NCBI RefSeq assembly: GCF_000802235.1
Contig: NZ_JTDL01000016.1
Coordinates: forward strand, 34,816 to 98,815
Length of the DNA: 64,000 nucleotides
Direction of reading: 5' to 3'
From: Sinomonas humi
GTDB lineage: Bacteria > Actinomycetota > Actinomycetes > Actinomycetales > Micrococcaceae
The translations under genes and the position numbers were made by a program. Positions 35,149 through 44,653 of this stretch are shown here, in pieces; position 1 is the first letter of the stretch, and every line of letters starts with the position of its first letter. The notes under the pieces were generated by a model that had not been told where the DNA came from, searched no databases, and was given only the letters and a program-made list of their open reading frames with translations.

Positions 35149-36837
35149 ATGTCTGATTCCCGTCAGGGTTCCTCTCGCGTTGGCGGTGCCGTGCCCGGAC
35201 CCGGAAGCGTGCCCGAGACCGCGGGGGACCGCAACGCGGCCCAGGATGGCAGAGCCGCAGCCGTTTTAGGCCCGTTCACGGCTCGTGACATCGCCGTGTT
35301 CGTGGGCGTACTCATCACGTTCGTCGGTTCGCTGCTGCCGCTCGTGGAACGTGGGAGCACGCTGAACCTCTGGAATGCCCAGAACCTCTACTTCATCGGG
35401 ATCGGCATCCTGCTGCCGCTCGTGCTCGCGGCTCTCTTCGCATGGCGCCGCCTCTCGCCGGGAATGCACCTCCGGATCGGCTCGCTCTCGCTTGATCAGT
35501 TCGCATCCGTCGTGGCAGCCTTCGCCTGCTCGTACTACTTTGTCTTCGCCGTGACGGCGTTGACGCCGGGCGGTCTCGTCGGCTTCGTGGGAGGGGCAGT
35601 CCTTGTCGTCGCGACTATTCTGGCGCCGGTCATCCCGGCCTTCGCGATCGACTTCGCGGGACGCGCCGAGGTTCCCGCCCACGTCATTGCGCGCGACGCC
35701 GTGGAGCCAGTCCAGAAGCCCAAGACCCGGGCCGCCGGGGCGCAGAAGGCAGGGGCCCAGAAGGACGGGGCTGTGAGGCCGAGTGCGTTCAAGCCCTCGC
35801 AGGAGTCGAAGGCGCCACAAGCTGCCCGGTCCCAGTTCCCTGCGGCCGCGCGCCTGAAGAATTCCCCGAACGGCAGCCCGACACCGTGGGCCGGGAGCCT
35901 GGCGTCCGACGGCGCGAGCGCACCAGAGGGCGAAGGCGTCCGAGGCTCCGGGGTCTCCTCAGCGGGAGCAGCGGCAGCGGCGACCGGTGCCGCCGGCGCC
36001 GCCGCGGCAGGAGCGAGCATCGCGGCGCTCGCAGCCGGAGCGATGGCTGCCCAGGGCGAGGGCGGCAAGGACAAGACCGAAGAAGCGGCTGGCCACGACG
36101 AGCCCATCGGGCGGCACAATTCCGGCACTCCTGCGGCCGAGGCGCCCGCTTCGACTGCCGAGGACGCTGCTTCGACTGCCGCGGCGCCTGTTGGGCCTGC
36201 TGCGGACGACGACGTCGTGCTCGGCGACGCGGATGGCGAGGCCTATGGTGCGCCCCGGGTTGCGGGACGGGTCGAACCGACGGTTGGGTCGCATGCCGGC
36301 GAGCCTCAGGCTGCCCGGCCGGCGGCCGTCGAGTCCGAGGCCGCCGAGCCCGCGATTGCGGGCCAGGCCGCCGAGCCCGCAGCGGACAAGACGTCCGTGA
36401 TGCCCTCCTCTCACGAAGCCGGACAGGAGCAGGCCGCCCGGGAGAAAGCCGCCCAGGCCGAGGCCGTAGCACCTGAAGGGGCGAGCGAACCCCCTCAGAG
36501 CGAGCCTGCCCCGACACAGGCCTCGCCCGTCCTTCACCCCGTCGAACCAGAGCCGGAGGTGGGCCCTGCAACCCAGCTTGCCCCCGCCGTCGACCGCTCG
36601 GCCGGCTTCGAGGCGACTCGGAACTACGAAGAGCCCGAACCCGAGTATGAGGCGTTCTGGTTCGCTGTGAACCACGCGAGGGCCGCGCTGGATCCGGAGA
36701 GCGGACTCCCGCTGTTCACCCTCGAGCCCGGACAGTGGATCCTCGCGCTCCAGGACCGAGGGGACGAGTTCCTCGTCCAGAGCCAGGATGGGAGGATCGG
36801 CGTGCTGCGCGATCTCTCCGGAATCGAGCGCGGCTGA
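35149..36837 (+). CDS. Four-helix membrane protein with long Ala/Pro/Glu-rich tail
   Basis: 562 residues, family not recognised. Four transmembrane segments lie between about residues 40 and 175 ([67 protein letters not shown]). About 320 residues of low-complexity, charged Ala/Glu/Pro sequence follow. The last 65 residues form a compact domain ([15 protein letters not shown], then [16 protein letters not shown]) that looks like a small beta barrel. GAAGGAG precedes the ATG, and a TAGGCT -10 candidate lies at about 35113. Its stop lies within or at the start of nth. Confidence 0.8.
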   Translation: MSDSRQGSSRVGGAVPGPGSVPETAGDRNAAQDGRAAAVLGPFTARDIAVFVGVLITFVGSLLPLVERGSTLNLWNAQNLYFIGIGILLPLVLAALFAWRRLSPGMHLRIGSLSLDQFASVVAAFACSYYFVFAVTALTPGGLVGFVGGAVLVVATILAPVIPAFAIDFAGRAEVPAHVIARDAVEPVQKPKTRAAGAQKAGAQKDGAVRPSAFKPSQESKAPQAARSQFPAAARLKNSPNGSPTPWAGSLASDGASAPEGEGVRGSGVSSAGAAAAATGAAGAAAAGASIAALAAGAMAAQGEGGKDKTEEAAGHDEPIGRHNSGTPAAEAPASTAEDAASTAAAPVGPAADDDVVLGDADGEAYGAPRVAGRVEPTVGSHAGEPQAARPAAVESEAAEPAIAGQAAEPAADKTSVMPSSHEAGQEQAAREKAAQAEAVAPEGASEPPQSEPAPTQASPVLHPVEPEPEVGPATQLAPAVDRSAGFEATRNYEEPEPEYEAFWFAVNHARAALDPESGLPLFTLEPGQWILALQDRGDEFLVQSQDGRIGVLRDLSGIERG

Positions 36838-37703
36838 CCGGCCTCGCCGGCGCCGCTCGGAAGCCCGCGCGGCGCCGGCTCACCCCCGACGAGTCGCCGC
36901 TCGCGCTCAAACGGCGCGCCCGTAAGATCGACCGGATACTTGCGGACTTCTACCCCTACGCCCACGCCGAGCTCGACTTCCGCAATCCCTTCGAGCTTCT
37001 CGTCGCGACCGTGCTCTCGGCGCAGACCACGGACGTGCGGGTCAATCAGGTCACGCCGACGCTCTTCGCCCACTACCCCGACGCCCGCGCACTGAGCGAA
37101 GCCGAGCCCGCCGACATCGAAGAGATCATCAAGCCGACCGGCTTCTTCCGGGCAAAAGCCCGGAGTCTTCACGTGCTCTCGCAGAAGATCGTGGACGACT
37201 TCGACGGCGTCGTGCCCGGCCGCCTCGAAGATCTCGTGACGTTGCCCGGCGTCGGCCGGAAGACCGCGAACGTGGTCCTCGGAAATGCCTTCGGCGTGCC
37301 GGGGATCAGCGTGGATACTCACTTCGGCCGGCTGGCGAAGCGGTTCGGCTGGACGGATTCCGATGATCCGGTCAAGGTCGAGCAGGACGTCATGGAGCTC
37401 TTCCCGCCCCGTGACTGGACGATGGTCTCCCACCGCGTGATCTTCCACGGTCGCCGCGTGTGCCATTCCCGCCGTCCTGCCTGCGGGGCGTGCCCGGTGG
37501 CGGCCTTGTGCCCCTCGTTTGGCATCGGTGAGACAGATCCCGATAAGGCGCGGAAGCTCCTGAAATACGAACTCGCGCCGGGGCAGGAGGAACTGCGCAA
37601 CGAGATGGTCGCGAATGTTCACCGAGCTGCCGAGATCCGGATGCGCGAGCAGGGACATCCCGTTGCAGGGCTCGCTGACCCGGAGCCGGGCGGGACCCCG
37701 TGA
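36735..37703 (+). CDS. nth: Endonuclease III
   Basis: Base-excision repair glycosylase/AP lyase acting on oxidised pyrimidines. The HhH-GPD core has [15 protein letters not shown], the hairpin [18 protein letters not shown] with the catalytic Lys, and SVDTHFGR with the catalytic Asp. The 4Fe-4S loop is C-x6-C-x2-C-x5-C ([17 protein letters not shown]). The start is unresolved. The nearest GTG (36735) would overlap the upstream gene by 103 nt with no family-like sequence, and homology begins near 36834, where the only candidate is CTG overlapping the upstream stop (CTGA). It overlaps the NUDIX gene (GTGA). Confidence 0.9.
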   Translation: MDPRAPGPRGRVPRPEPGWEDRRAARSLRNRARLTGLAGAARKPARRRLTPDESPLALKRRARKIDRILADFYPYAHAELDFRNPFELLVATVLSAQTTDVRVNQVTPTLFAHYPDARALSEAEPADIEEIIKPTGFFRAKARSLHVLSQKIVDDFDGVVPGRLEDLVTLPGVGRKTANVVLGNAFGVPGISVDTHFGRLAKRFGWTDSDDPVKVEQDVMELFPPRDWTMVSHRVIFHGRRVCHSRRPACGACPVAALCPSFGIGETDPDKARKLLKYELAPGQEELRNEMVANVHRAAEIRMREQGHPVAGLADPEPGGTP

Positions 37704-38377
37704 GCGCGAGGGCGGAGCTCGAGGCTCTCGCGGCTGGTATCCGTGAGGGCAAGACCGACCCGTTCGATCCGCGCTGGCACCCGAAAGTTCTCGACCACAA
37801 GGCACGTGAGGCCGCGGTCCTCGTGCTGTTCGGCAAACTCGATGATGTTCCGGCAACCTCCGACAAGCCCCTCGCGCCGGCCGATCTGGATGTCCTTCTC
37901 CTTGAGCGGGCTCAGACGCTCGGCTCCCATCCCGGACAGGTCGCCTTCCCCGGCGGGAGCCGCGATCCGCAGGACGCAACGATCGTTGACTGCGCGCTGC
38001 GCGAAGCGGTCGAGGAGACGGGGCTGGATCCAACGGGCGTCGACGTATTGGGAGAGCTCCCCGCCCTCGCGCTCGGGGTGAGTGGCTTCCTCGTGACGCC
38101 GGTGCTCGCGTGGTGGGCGTCGCCGTCGCCCGTCGATGTGGTTGACTTCGCCGAATCCGCGCAGGTGTTCCGCACACCGGTCCGCGACCTCCTCGATCCC
38201 GCCAACCGGGTCATGGGCGTGCTGCGGCGCCGCGGCGCGATCTTCTCGAGCCCCGCCTTCCTCGTCAACGGCGTCCTTGTCTGGGGCTTCACGGCAATGG
38301 TGCTCGACGCGCTCCTCACTGGGCTCGGCTGGGCGGTCGAATGGGACCGCGACCGGAAGCACTACATCGCCGTCTGA
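37700..38377 (+). CDS. NUDIX CoA-pyrophosphatase-like hydrolase
   Basis: 225-residue NUDIX protein similar to the CoA-directed subgroup (Rv3672c-like). The Nudix box is [20 protein letters not shown] followed by EETGLD, preceded by the CoA-type [11 protein letters not shown]. Expected reaction: hydrolysis of CoA or related dinucleotides. GTG start overlaps the nth stop (GTGA), so it is translationally coupled to nth, the same pairing as in M. tuberculosis (Rv3674c nth, Rv3672c NUDIX). Confidence 0.92.
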   Translation: MSARAELEALAAGIREGKTDPFDPRWHPKVLDHKAREAAVLVLFGKLDDVPATSDKPLAPADLDVLLLERAQTLGSHPGQVAFPGGSRDPQDATIVDCALREAVEETGLDPTGVDVLGELPALALGVSGFLVTPVLAWWASPSPVDVVDFAESAQVFRTPVRDLLDPANRVMGVLRRRGAIFSSPAFLVNGVLVWGFTAMVLDALLTGLGWAVEWDRDRKHYIAV

Positions 38378-38390
38378 CTGTCCGCCTGCG

Positions 38391-40061
38391 CTACTTCGCT
38401 TGGTCATAGGAGTCGACGACGGCGATGCTCACCGGGAACTGCACGGGAGCGTCGCCGAAGAGGAGCCGCTTGGCCGCCGTCGCCGCCTCCTGCACAGCGT
38501 CCGCACACGCGCCCGCAGCCTCCTCCTCGGCGTGGACCATGACCTCATCGTGGAGGAAGTACACGAGCTCTGCGTGCAGGCCGCGGGACGCGAGGCGGCG
38601 CAGTTGCTGGCGCAGCTCGGCGATCCAGCACTCGGCCCACTCGGCGGCCGTCCCCTGGACCACGAAGTTCCGCGTGAAGCGGCCCCGGTCACGTGCCGCG
38701 GCGTCAGCCCGTCGCTGTTCTTCCGCTGAAGCCGATCGCTGCAGTCGTTGCCAGCGCTCCGACGGGGCAGGTGAGCTCCTGCCGAGGTGAGTTGTCACCG
38801 TCAAGCCGCGTTCGCCGTCGCGCGCTGCTTGCTCGACGAACGCGACGGCGCGCGGGTACAGGCGAGCAAGCTGGGGCATGAGGCGGCCCGACTCACCGGT
38901 CGTCGCTCCGTAGATTGCCCCCAAGAGAGCGACCTTCGCCTTCGCCCGGTCGCCGCCGAAGCCGGCGGCGGCGATACCCGCGTAGAGGTCGGCGTCCCGG
39001 GCCGCAGCGGCCATGGCGTCGTCTCGCGCGAGCGCAGCTAGGACACGGGGCTCGAGCTGTGACGCATCGGCAACCACGAGCTTGTGGCCGGGGCGGGCAC
39101 GGACAGCCGCACGGACCTGCTTGGGGATCTGGAGCGCGCCTCCGCCTCGCGACGCCCAACGCCCCGTCACAACCCCCGCGACGACGTATTCGGGCCGGAA
39201 CCTGCCGTCCCGAACCCACGCGTCGAGCCAGCCCCATCCGTTCGCTGCGAACAGCCGAGCCATCTTCTTGTACTCGAGGAGCGGTGGGATTGCCGGGTGT
39301 GTGAACTCCCGGAGCTCCCAGGCGCGGGTGGTGCGCGCCTCGATGCCCGCTCGGTGCAGTGCCCGCATGAGCTCTTGAGGCGAGTCGGGATTGAGGCTGG
39401 GAGCCCCAAGGCGAGCGCGCAGTTCGTTTGCCTTGTCCTCGAGCCGAGCGGGTCGTTCGAAGCCCCGAGGGCGGGGTCCGAGCTGGTCGGCCAGGAGAGC
39501 TTCGTGAGTCTGGGCGTCCCAGGGAATGCCTGCTGCCTGCATCTCCGCCGCGACAAGCGCGCCAGCCGAGTCTGCTGCGCACAAGAGCCTCAGCTTGCCG
39601 GGGTGGGCCGAGGCAGCGACAGCAGCAAGCTGGGCGGCGAGCTCGGCCTCGAGTTCGTCCGCACTCGGTCCTTGCGCAGACGGCTCCTCGAAAAGCGAGC
39701 CTTGTCCTTGCGCGGGGGCAGCCGACGGGAGGCTCCCTGGCTGACTGGCTAGGCCCTCGACGTCCGCGAAGGAGGTCGCGAACACCCCCGCATAGGCGGA
39801 ATGGGTGAGGAGCGTTGCGCACAGCATCAAGTCATGGCAGCGGCGGAGGGGGACGCCTGAGGCCAGCAGATCCGGATACCAGTCGGCGGCAGTCCGCCAG
39901 ACCCAGCGGGGGTGGTGGGAGGCCTCGAACTCGGCCACGAGGCCCGGGAGGCCGGAGCGATCGGTAGTGGTATCGGGGCCATTCCTCAGCCCTGAGGGAT
40001 CGAGGGTTCTGAGCACGATCTGACGGTCGGGAGAGGCGGCCAGAATCGCGTACACCTCCAT
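38391..40061 (-). CDS. PolA-like 3'-5' exonuclease/DNA polymerase family protein
   Basis: 556-residue family A polymerase relative without the 5'-nuclease domain. The polymerase core has motif A VVADASQLEPRVLAALA, motif B RAKAKVALLGAIYG and motif C YFLHDEVMVH. The N-terminal third is a weak DnaQ-like exonuclease region in which I do not see the acidic metal ligands clearly. Such proteins are common in actinobacteria in addition to PolA; role unproven. I chose ATG 40061 (MEVYAILAAS) as the family-like N terminus; an ATG at 40124 is possible. Convergent with the NUDIX gene (13-nt gap), divergent from the Tad operon. Confidence 0.88.
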   Translation of the reverse strand: MEVYAILAASPDRQIVLRTLDPSGLRNGPDTTTDRSGLPGLVAEFEASHHPRWVWRTAADWYPDLLASGVPLRRCHDLMLCATLLTHSAYAGVFATSFADVEGLASQPGSLPSAAPAQGQGSLFEEPSAQGPSADELEAELAAQLAAVAASAHPGKLRLLCAADSAGALVAAEMQAAGIPWDAQTHEALLADQLGPRPRGFERPARLEDKANELRARLGAPSLNPDSPQELMRALHRAGIEARTTRAWELREFTHPAIPPLLEYKKMARLFAANGWGWLDAWVRDGRFRPEYVVAGVVTGRWASRGGGALQIPKQVRAAVRARPGHKLVVADASQLEPRVLAALARDDAMAAAARDADLYAGIAAAGFGGDRAKAKVALLGAIYGATTGESGRLMPQLARLYPRAVAFVEQAARDGERGLTVTTHLGRSSPAPSERWQRLQRSASAEEQRRADAAARDRGRFTRNFVVQGTAAEWAECWIAELRQQLRRLASRGLHAELVYFLHDEVMVHAEEEAAGACADAVQEAATAAKRLLFGDAPVQFPVSIAVVDSYDQAK

Positions 40062-40176
40062 ATTGTCCCGTGAGCGCAGGACTGTTCTTGTCCTCCACAT
40101 CAAGCCTCGCGGAGTGTCCTCCACATGGCGCTCGTCCCCACGCCCCCGGTGGCTGAACGAGCATCAGGGTTGAACC

Positions 40177-41382
40177 ATGGGCATGAGACAGGAAATGGGC
40201 GAGGTCGAGGTCGGTGGGCTTCCGCGCGAGGGAACCGTCCTCTGCGTGACCGAGGACCCGCTGCTTCTCGACGAGTGCGCCCGTGTTGCTGCGGTGGCCG
40301 GCGTCGCGCTCCGAACAGCCCAGACCCTGGGCGAGGCGATACAGGGAACGGACGACGGCGCGCTCCTCCTTCTCGGCGTGGACGTCGGCGACGTCTCGGG
40401 GCGGAATCGGCCCGACACAGTCCTCGTCGGAAGGGAGAACGACCGGGGTCGCCTATGGCAGAGGGCGGCCGATTTGGGGGTCGAACATGTTGCAGAACTG
40501 CCCGAGGCCAGTGGATGGCTCGTCGAATTTCTCGGCAGGCGGCTGTCCCAGGCGAACGACGGCCTTGTCGTGGGGGTCATCGGCGGCTGTGGGGGTGCGG
40601 GTGCGAGCACGACGGCGGTGCTTCTCGCGATGGTGGCGAACGCTCGCGGCGACTCTGTGCTCCTTGTCGACGGCGATCGCCTCGGCGGCGGCCTAGAGCT
40701 GTGCCTGTCAGAGGAGCGCGCCTCGGGGCTCACGTGGCCCGACCTAGCTGCGGCAAGCGGTCGCATTCACCCTCCCCAGCTCGAGGCGGCCCTTCCTCGC
40801 GCCAACGGTGTGCCCTACGTCTCGTGGCCAGCCTTGGCCGGATCTGCAACCCCTGTGGGGCAGGAGGCAGTCGCGAGAGTGCTCGAAGCGGGACGGAGCG
40901 CATTTGGATCCGTCATGATCGACGTTGGTAGAAGCAGGGAAGGAATCAAGGACTTCGGCTGGGCCAGCGATCGTCTCCTCGTCGTCGTTCCGGGCAGGCT
41001 CCGTGCAGCCGTGGCGGCAGCTCAACTCTTGCACGAGATCCCACCGGTTCCCACTGGGATAGTGGTGCGGGGGCGGCTTGGCGAGGGCGTCGATGCCGAA
41101 CGGCTTGCGGAAGCAGTAGGCGGGCCGCTCGCGGCCCATGTGCCGGAACTCCGGGCTCTGGGCACAGCGGCTGAGGAGGGCCGTCTTCCTGAACTGGCCC
41201 GTCATCGTGCGCTGCGTAGAGCTGCTACGTCGATCCTCGAGGGACTGGTTACCTCTCCGCCCGACGCCTCACCGTCGAGGGCCTCGAGGTCATCAAGGGC
41301 CTGGTGGTCGTCAAGGTCGTCGAGGGCCTCGGAGGCGGGACTGGCGGTTGCACGGCACGCGCGAGTCGAGGCGACCCGATGA
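40177..41382 (+). CDS. ssd: Septum site-determining-like protein Ssd / CpaE-TadZ-type ATPase
   Basis: 401 residues; first gene of the Tad pilus operon. The N-terminal third is receiver-like without obvious phosphoacceptor, followed by a MinD/ParA-type domain with a deviant Walker A (GGCGGAGASTT, about residues 131-141), VLLVDGDRLGGGL and VVVPGRLRAAV. This is the CpaE/TadZ architecture; in M. tuberculosis the equivalent gene Rv3660c (ssd) heads the same cluster. Probably localises pilus assembly. The last 50 residues are Ser/Arg-rich. The stop overlaps the next ATG (ATGA). Confidence 0.9.
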   Translation: MGMRQEMGEVEVGGLPREGTVLCVTEDPLLLDECARVAAVAGVALRTAQTLGEAIQGTDDGALLLLGVDVGDVSGRNRPDTVLVGRENDRGRLWQRAADLGVEHVAELPEASGWLVEFLGRRLSQANDGLVVGVIGGCGGAGASTTAVLLAMVANARGDSVLLVDGDRLGGGLELCLSEERASGLTWPDLAAASGRIHPPQLEAALPRANGVPYVSWPALAGSATPVGQEAVARVLEAGRSAFGSVMIDVGRSREGIKDFGWASDRLLVVVPGRLRAAVAAAQLLHEIPPVPTGIVVRGRLGEGVDAERLAEAVGGPLAAHVPELRALGTAAEEGRLPELARHRALRRAATSILEGLVTSPPDASPSRASRSSRAWWSSRSSRASEAGLAVARHARVEATR

Positions 41383-42554
41383 CCGCTGTCCCGATTGTCG
41401 ACTCGAAGCTTCTGGACGATGTGCGAGAGCGCGTCCTCGCCGTGCCCGGAGCGGTGACACCCGCGCGCATCGCGGCGGCCGTCCACGAGAGCGGGCGGTT
41501 GCTCGGGACAGCCGGAACGCTTGCTGCCGTGGACCTCATATCCGCAGAGTTGAGCGGTCTCGGCCCCCTCCAGAATCTCGTCAAAGACCGCGCCGTGACC
41601 GACATTCTCGTGAACGGGCCTGAGGACGTCTGGCTCGATCGCGGGCGTGGGCTCGAGCGCGCACCGATCAGCTTCCCTTCCGAGGAGGCGGTGCGCGCGC
41701 TCGCGGTGCGATTGGTGGCATCGGGCGGGCGGAGGCTCGACGACAGTTCGCCCTGTGTGGACGTGCGAGTCGCGGGCGGCTATCGAGTGCATGCGGTCCT
41801 CCCTCCCATCTCCACGGGAACGACGCTCCTGTCCGTAAGGATCCGTCGGCATCGGGCCTTCGATCTCGCGGACCTTGAGCACGCCGGAACGATTGTCGGT
41901 GAGCAGCGCTCCATCCTCGAATCCATGGCCGCCGGAGGACTCAGCTATCTTGTGAGCGGCGCCACCGGGAGCGGCAAGACGACTTTGCTCAGTACGCTTC
42001 TCGGGCTTGCTGCGCCTACCGAGCGGATTGTCCTCGTTGAAGACGCGTCGGAACTCAACCCTGCACATCCGCATGTGGTGGGTCTTGAGGCACGCCACGG
42101 GAATGTCGAGGGCAGCGGGAAGGTCGATCTCGCCGAGCTCGTTCGGCAGGCACTGCGGATGCGGCCTGACCGCCTCGTGGTGGGCGAGTGCCGTGGCGCT
42201 GAGGTGCGTGAGCTGCTGGCCGCGCTCAACACAGGTCACAGCGGTGCGGGAACTGTTCATGCGAACTCGGCGGAAGCTGTGGCCGCCCGCCTCGTCGCAC
42301 TCGGTGCCCTCGCAGGCCTCTCGTCCGAGGCGATGACGCTGCAAGCCGCGAATGCCTTCAGCGTTGTGCTCCATCTTGAGCGAAGGGACGGTCTGAGGCA
42401 GCTTGCCACGATCGCAGTGGTGTCAGAGCAAGCCGGAAGACTCCTCGTGACTCCCGCCCTGACACGTGCCCGTGATGCGGTGCAAGTGGAAGATGGCCCC
42501 GGCTGGGACCTCCTATGCGAGCGGTTGTCCGGTGCGTCTGGGGCTAGACCATGA
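41379..42554 (+). CDS. tadA: Tad pilus assembly ATPase (CpaF/TadA)
   Basis: 391-residue secretion ATPase powering pilus assembly. Walker A is SGATGSGKTTLL, Walker B region RPDRLVVGECRGAEVRELL, and the His/Asp box LNTGHSGAGTVHANS. The N-terminal domain (PLQNLVKDRAVTDILVNGPE) is typical of CpaF. Shorter than Proteobacterial TadA at its N terminus but complete in its motor core. ATGA overlaps at both ends. Confidence 0.96.
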   Translation: MTAVPIVDSKLLDDVRERVLAVPGAVTPARIAAAVHESGRLLGTAGTLAAVDLISAELSGLGPLQNLVKDRAVTDILVNGPEDVWLDRGRGLERAPISFPSEEAVRALAVRLVASGGRRLDDSSPCVDVRVAGGYRVHAVLPPISTGTTLLSVRIRRHRAFDLADLEHAGTIVGEQRSILESMAAGGLSYLVSGATGSGKTTLLSTLLGLAAPTERIVLVEDASELNPAHPHVVGLEARHGNVEGSGKVDLAELVRQALRMRPDRLVVGECRGAEVRELLAALNTGHSGAGTVHANSAEAVAARLVALGALAGLSSEAMTLQAANAFSVVLHLERRDGLRQLATIAVVSEQAGRLLVTPALTRARDAVQVEDGPGWDLLCERLSGASGARP

Positions 42555-43483
42555 TCGCCTCACTCATGGTGTTTACGCTCCTGTGGTCAGCGGCCATCCT
42601 GGGGAGGCCAAGGCTGCCCGATTTCCGGGGTTACTCCATCCGGCCTCAGGCATCCAACCTGTCGATTGCCTCCCCGGCCCGCGAGAAGACGGCTTCCACA
42701 AGTCTGCATCAAGCCGCGCTCCTTGTTGGCGAGCTAGCAGCCCTGCTCCGCGCGGGGCGATCCCCCGAGCAGATGTGGCGGCAGGCGGCTCTGAGCGCGA
42801 GGCGGCGCCTCGGCGACGGGGGCCTTGATGGCAGCAGGAAATCCGCACGATCCGCGTATTCGGCCTCGTCTCTGCAGATCCTCTACGCGGCGTCAGTCCT
42901 CGAGGCGGCCGCTCGGGCCGCGGCTCTCGGCATTCCCGTTGCGCGGGCGATTCGGGATGCCGCAAGCCTTGCCTGGCGGGAGGGGTTCCCAGCTGTGACC
43001 CCTAGTTCCGTGCATGGGGTTGCCCCTGCAGTCTTCAACGCGATGCACGGGCTCAGCCCTGCAATCTCGAACTCGATGGGTGACCCAGGCTCGAGGAAAC
43101 GGCCGGGGGGCGGGCGCCTCCGCCTGCGAGAGCCCCGCATGCTGGCCGTCTGGTTGGAAGTCGCAGCCTGTGTCGAGGTAGCGGAGGCATCGGGCTGTCC
43201 TCTCTCCTCGGTCTTCGACCGGCTCTCGTCCCACCTTGAGTCGGACGCTGATGCTGCTGCCGCACGCGCAACCGCCCTTGCGGGTCCCAAGGCCACCACT
43301 CGGATCCTTACCGTCTTGCCGTTCGGCGGACTCCTGCTTGGGACGCTCATCGGAGCCGACCCGTTGGTGGCCCTCACCAGCACCGCGGTTGGCCTTGTAT
43401 GCCTTGTGGGCGGTGTCGCGCTCGCGCTGGCAGGGCGGCTTTGGTCGAGGCGGCTCGTAGCCCAGACCGGGGCGCTTCGATGA
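42551..43483 (+). CDS. tadB: TadB-like type II/IV secretion platform protein
   Basis: 310-residue inner-membrane platform protein with a T2SSF-type domain. Helices lie at the N terminus (residues 1-18) and C terminus (about 255-300: VLPFGGLLLGTLIG, VGLVCLVGGVALAL). The cytoplasmic domain (LLVGELAALLRAGRSPEQMW, then LEVAACVEVAEASGCPLSSV) is interrupted at about 155-190 by an imperfect repeat (HGVAPAVFNAM, HGLSPAISNSM) encoded by tandem 33-nt units, unusual for the family. Coupled to neighbours by ATGA overlaps. Confidence 0.85.
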   Translation: MIASLMVFTLLWSAAILGRPRLPDFRGYSIRPQASNLSIASPAREKTASTSLHQAALLVGELAALLRAGRSPEQMWRQAALSARRRLGDGGLDGSRKSARSAYSASSLQILYAASVLEAAARAAALGIPVARAIRDAASLAWREGFPAVTPSSVHGVAPAVFNAMHGLSPAISNSMGDPGSRKRPGGGRLRLREPRMLAVWLEVAACVEVAEASGCPLSSVFDRLSSHLESDADAAAARATALAGPKATTRILTVLPFGGLLLGTLIGADPLVALTSTAVGLVCLVGGVALALAGRLWSRRLVAQTGALR

Positions 43484-44094
43484 GCGGTGGGGTGGCGGGG
43501 CCTGGGCTGCTGGCCGTGGGATTGGGCTTCCAGCTGTTCGCGGCCTGTTGGATTCTCTTGCTGGAGCGAAGCCGTTGGAACGCCTTGTCCCTCCGGCAAG
43601 GATCGACTCAAGTCGACAGTCGGAGGGGCCTTGACCGGCGAGGTTCGGGAAATCAGCCTCGGGGGCCTGAAGACGATCGTTCAAGGGCCGCTCTCATGCT
43701 CGAGCTCATCGCGGCGATGCTCGAATCGGGCTCGTCACTTCATCGCGCGCTGACTATCGTCACTCACGCTGTGGGGGAAGGTCGTGGGTCCGCTGCTCGG
43801 GCCGCCACTGCGCTCGGGCTTGGCGTCCCCTGGGATCACGCGTGGGCCACGTCTCGCGAAGATCGGCTCGCGGGAGAACTACATGAGGCCCTCGACTTCG
43901 CCGCGGCGTCCGGAGCTCCCTCCGCTGAGCTGATTTCCGCGCGGGCACGCATGCTCCGACGCGAGAGGCACCGCGAGCTCGAGCGGCGAGCAGCTGCGCT
44001 GGGGGTCAGGCTCGTCGTTCCCCTCGGGGCCTGCTCCCTTCCTGCGTTTCTGTGCCTCGGCGTCGTCCCTGTGCTCCTATCGATGGCACCATAA
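43480..44094 (+). CDS. tadC: TadC-like secretion platform protein
   Basis: 204-residue membrane protein with T2SSF-type features (LMLELIAAMLESGSSLHRAL, LDFAAASGAPSAELI) and helices at both ends (residues about 10-25 and 180-200). ATG overlaps the tadB stop (ATGA). With TadB it would form the inner-membrane platform of the pilus machine. Confidence 0.85.
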   Translation: MSGGVAGPGLLAVGLGFQLFAACWILLLERSRWNALSLRQGSTQVDSRRGLDRRGSGNQPRGPEDDRSRAALMLELIAAMLESGSSLHRALTIVTHAVGEGRGSAARAATALGLGVPWDHAWATSREDRLAGELHEALDFAAASGAPSAELISARARMLRRERHRELERRAAALGVRLVVPLGACSLPAFLCLGVVPVLLSMAP

Positions 44095-44212
44095 CGCCGA
44101 AGCAATAGATTCCGTCTATTTCGATGGGTATTCAAATTGGATATCCAAAGACAAATGAAAACAGCAAATGGAAATAGCAAGAACATGGCAGGAAAGAGGA
44201 GAAAGGGAAGTC
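44095..44212. promoter_or_regulatory. AT-rich leader of the pilin gene with a 12-bp palindrome
   Basis: A sharply AT-rich island breaks the otherwise overlapping operon just before the pilin gene. It includes the perfect palindrome TTGGATATCCAA (44137-44148). A second promoter giving extra pilin mRNA, a processing site or a regulator site would all fit. GGGAAG lies just upstream of the pilin ATG. Confidence 0.45.
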
Positions 44213-44653
44213 ATGGGGCAGAAGAACACGTCGGCACGCGAGCAGTTGGATGCGGGGGAGGAGGCCCCTACTTCCGCAGAACGGCAACATGTCCGAAATG
44301 GACCGGCAGAGGTCGTTGAGCTCTATCCCGGAGCCTCTGTGAAACGACCGGTCCGCCAGCCGCGCAGAGTGGACCAAATTCGCGATGACGCTTCCACTCG
44401 CCGAGATCCCAGATGCAGGGAGCCGCGACGCTTTCGGTTGGTGGTAGCGAAGTCACGAAGGGGAGCGTCGCGGGCGGGAACGCCGCCGAAAGGAACGCCG
44501 CGTGGGAGCGAAGAGGGAATGGCGACCGCCGAATACGCAATCGCCACCCTTGCGGCGGTAGCCTTCGCCGGGCTCCTCGTTGTCATCATGCGAAGCGAAG
44601 AGGTGCGGGGCTTTCTGCTCAACATCATTCGAGCGGCCCTAGCCATTCCGTGA
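44213..44653 (+). CDS. Flp-type pilin-like protein (DUF4244)
   Basis: 146 residues: a long basic leader (about 98 residues) followed by the prepilin motif EEG/MATAEYAIATLAAVAF and one hydrophobic helix ending in RSEEVRGFLLNIIRAALAI. The G/xxxxEY cleavage pattern is that of Flp/Tad pilins. The leader is longer than in most Flp pilins. I chose ATG 44213 because GGGAAG precedes it; upstream in-frame starts exist in the AT-rich leader. The prepilin peptidase is not in this window. The stop overlaps the next ATG (TGATG). Confidence 0.82.
   Translation: MGQKNTSAREQLDAGEEAPTSAERQHVRNGPAEVVELYPGASVKRPVRQPRRVDQIRDDASTRRDPRCREPRRFRLVVAKSRRGASRAGTPPKGTPRGSEEGMATAEYAIATLAAVAFAGLLVVIMRSEEVRGFLLNIIRAALAIP

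Noticed and set aside
32774..35269. 831-codon open frame opposite acs
   Set aside because: Antisense shadow of acetyl-CoA synthetase; no recognisable domain and it also runs across the intergenic gap.
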